In this document: positions 47,318-47,810 of the stretch, piece after piece | Layout: each line of letters begins with the position of its first letter | Numbering within the stretch: position 1 is the stretch's first letter | Assembly (NCBI GenBank): GCA_900318465.1 | Contig: ONKQ01000018.1 | Coordinates: 1 to 47,810, forward strand | Reading direction: 5' to 3' | From: an uncultured Bacteroidales bacterium | Lineage (GTDB): Bacteria > Bacteroidota > Bacteroidia > Bacteroidales > F082 | Length of the DNA: 47,810 nt | Notes under the pieces: generated by a model | Told to the model about the DNA's origin: nothing | The model's input: only the letters and a program-made list of their open reading frames with translations | Databases searched by the model: none | Program-made: the position numbers and the translations under genes

Positions 47318-47810
47318 TTATGGTTCAGGGTAAGTGTAAGGGCTATCCGTTATCTGACCTGTTACGCCGCCAATGGTTACCGTGCCGCAACTGACCTGAC
47401 CCGCTCTTCTGCCCAAGCCGATGGATCTCATTGCTCTGCCACCCTTGGTGGCTGTGACTTGCGTCACCCCATCGGTGATGGTGATGGTGCCGCAGTGTCC
47501 TAAATATGCCGTACCGATGCCAGCAGCATAATAGCCTCCTGTCGCTTCGACTGTTCCGCCTGTGATGAGGATGTTGCCACATTCTTGATTACCAGTGCCA
47601 GCTGTTCCGATGCCCGCGCCGCCATTGCTGCTACCAGTAAGATTGCCACCTTTAGCAATGACCGTGCCCCCAGTGATGGTGATATTGCGGCAAGCATTGT
47701 TTCTACCGGCGCCGATGCCAGGAGCTGTGCCATCGCCAATAGCGGTAATGTGACCGCCTCTTATTTCGATGTTGCCGCACGATTGAACACAAGAACCAAT
47801 GCCCGGCCAA
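47318..47810 (-). CDS. Partial repeat-rich surface protein (3' end only)
   Basis: An open frame of 164 codons enters from the right edge and stops at 47318; its start lies outside the window, which is why no ATG begins it here. It contains four repeats of the type GIGxGxxxxxCGxITITGGTV (for example GIGTAGTGNQECGNILITGG, then GIGTAYLGHCGTITITDGVT). The period is about 35-40 residues, with a conserved Cys before Gly. It ends QITDSPYTYPEP without a type IX CTD. Such repeats occur in exported Bacteroidales surface proteins. The other domains cannot be seen. Confidence 0.75.
   Translation of the reverse strand, partial: WPGIGSCVQSCGNIEIRGGHITAIGDGTAPGIGAGRNNACRNITITGGTVIAKGGNLTGSSNGGAGIGTAGTGNQECGNILITGGTVEATGGYYAAGIGTAYLGHCGTITITDGVTQVTATKGGRAMRSIGLGRRAGQVSCGTVTIGGVTGQITDSPYTYPEP

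Overview
The window looks like chromosomal DNA from a member of the Bacteroidales (phylum Bacteroidota). The evidence is the repeated use of the Bacteroidetes promoter (-7 TAnnTTTG with TTG or TTTG about 19 nt upstream) and the lack of Shine-Dalgarno sites. Family-level markers agree: a giant surface protein with a type IX secretion C-terminal domain, PorT-like barrels, a DUF5686/carboxypeptidase-regulatory protein, a LytTR/His_kinase pair, a DUF234 ATPase and a Bacteroidetes-type tyrosine integrase. I cannot name the genus.

Layout. 0-13 kb (minus strand): a small lipoprotein behind a long structured 5' leader, an MscS-type channel, and a 2.9-kaa beta-helix surface protein followed by a small membrane-anchored protein. 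13-22 kb: core genes ruvB, a SPOR protein, a 2-hydroxyacid dehydrogenase/RidA pair, a DivIC/FtsB-like gene with a DUF5686 protein, apbE with a membrane protein, a cupin and an alpha/beta hydrolase. 22.02-29.24 kb: an integrated element in the 3' end of tRNA-Lys(CTT). 29.4-46 kb: LytTR regulator and sensor kinase, zinc metallopeptidase, 5'-nucleotidase, an Asn/Ser-rich secreted protein, upp, elbB, an AAA ATPase between two identical 55-bp palindromes, an enoyl-CoA hydratase, PorT-like barrels around queG, mltF, an acyltransferase and a phosphoesterase. 46-47.8 kb: a toxin-antitoxin-like pair, an array of palindromic repeats, and the 3' part of a second repeat-rich surface protein running off the right edge.

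The most notable object is the 7.2-kb tRNA-Lys element. It is bounded by a 14-bp direct repeat (GTACTCCCGCAGGG) and has the same tandem 11-bp motif near both ends, as expected of integrase arm sites. It encodes an integrase, an unknown protein, an excisionase-like HTH protein, a VRR-NUC-like nuclease, a RepA-like ATPase and a zinc-finger/TOPRIM primase. About 0.8 kb of non-coding DNA follows with repeated hairpin motifs, then a small gene and a probable small RNA. I see no relaxase, conjugation or capsid gene, so it looks like a replication-competent satellite or a trans-mobilised element. Integration left the original encoded CCA and tRNA terminator 7.2 kb away at the other junction; the element supplies a replacement 3' end (without CCA) and a replacement terminator.

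Other signals are the palindrome-flanked ATPase cassette, the structured leader near 0.7-0.95 kb, two paralogous small proteins with a shared C-terminal anchor motif, and several dispersed palindromic repeat families, one of which supplies the start codon of queG.
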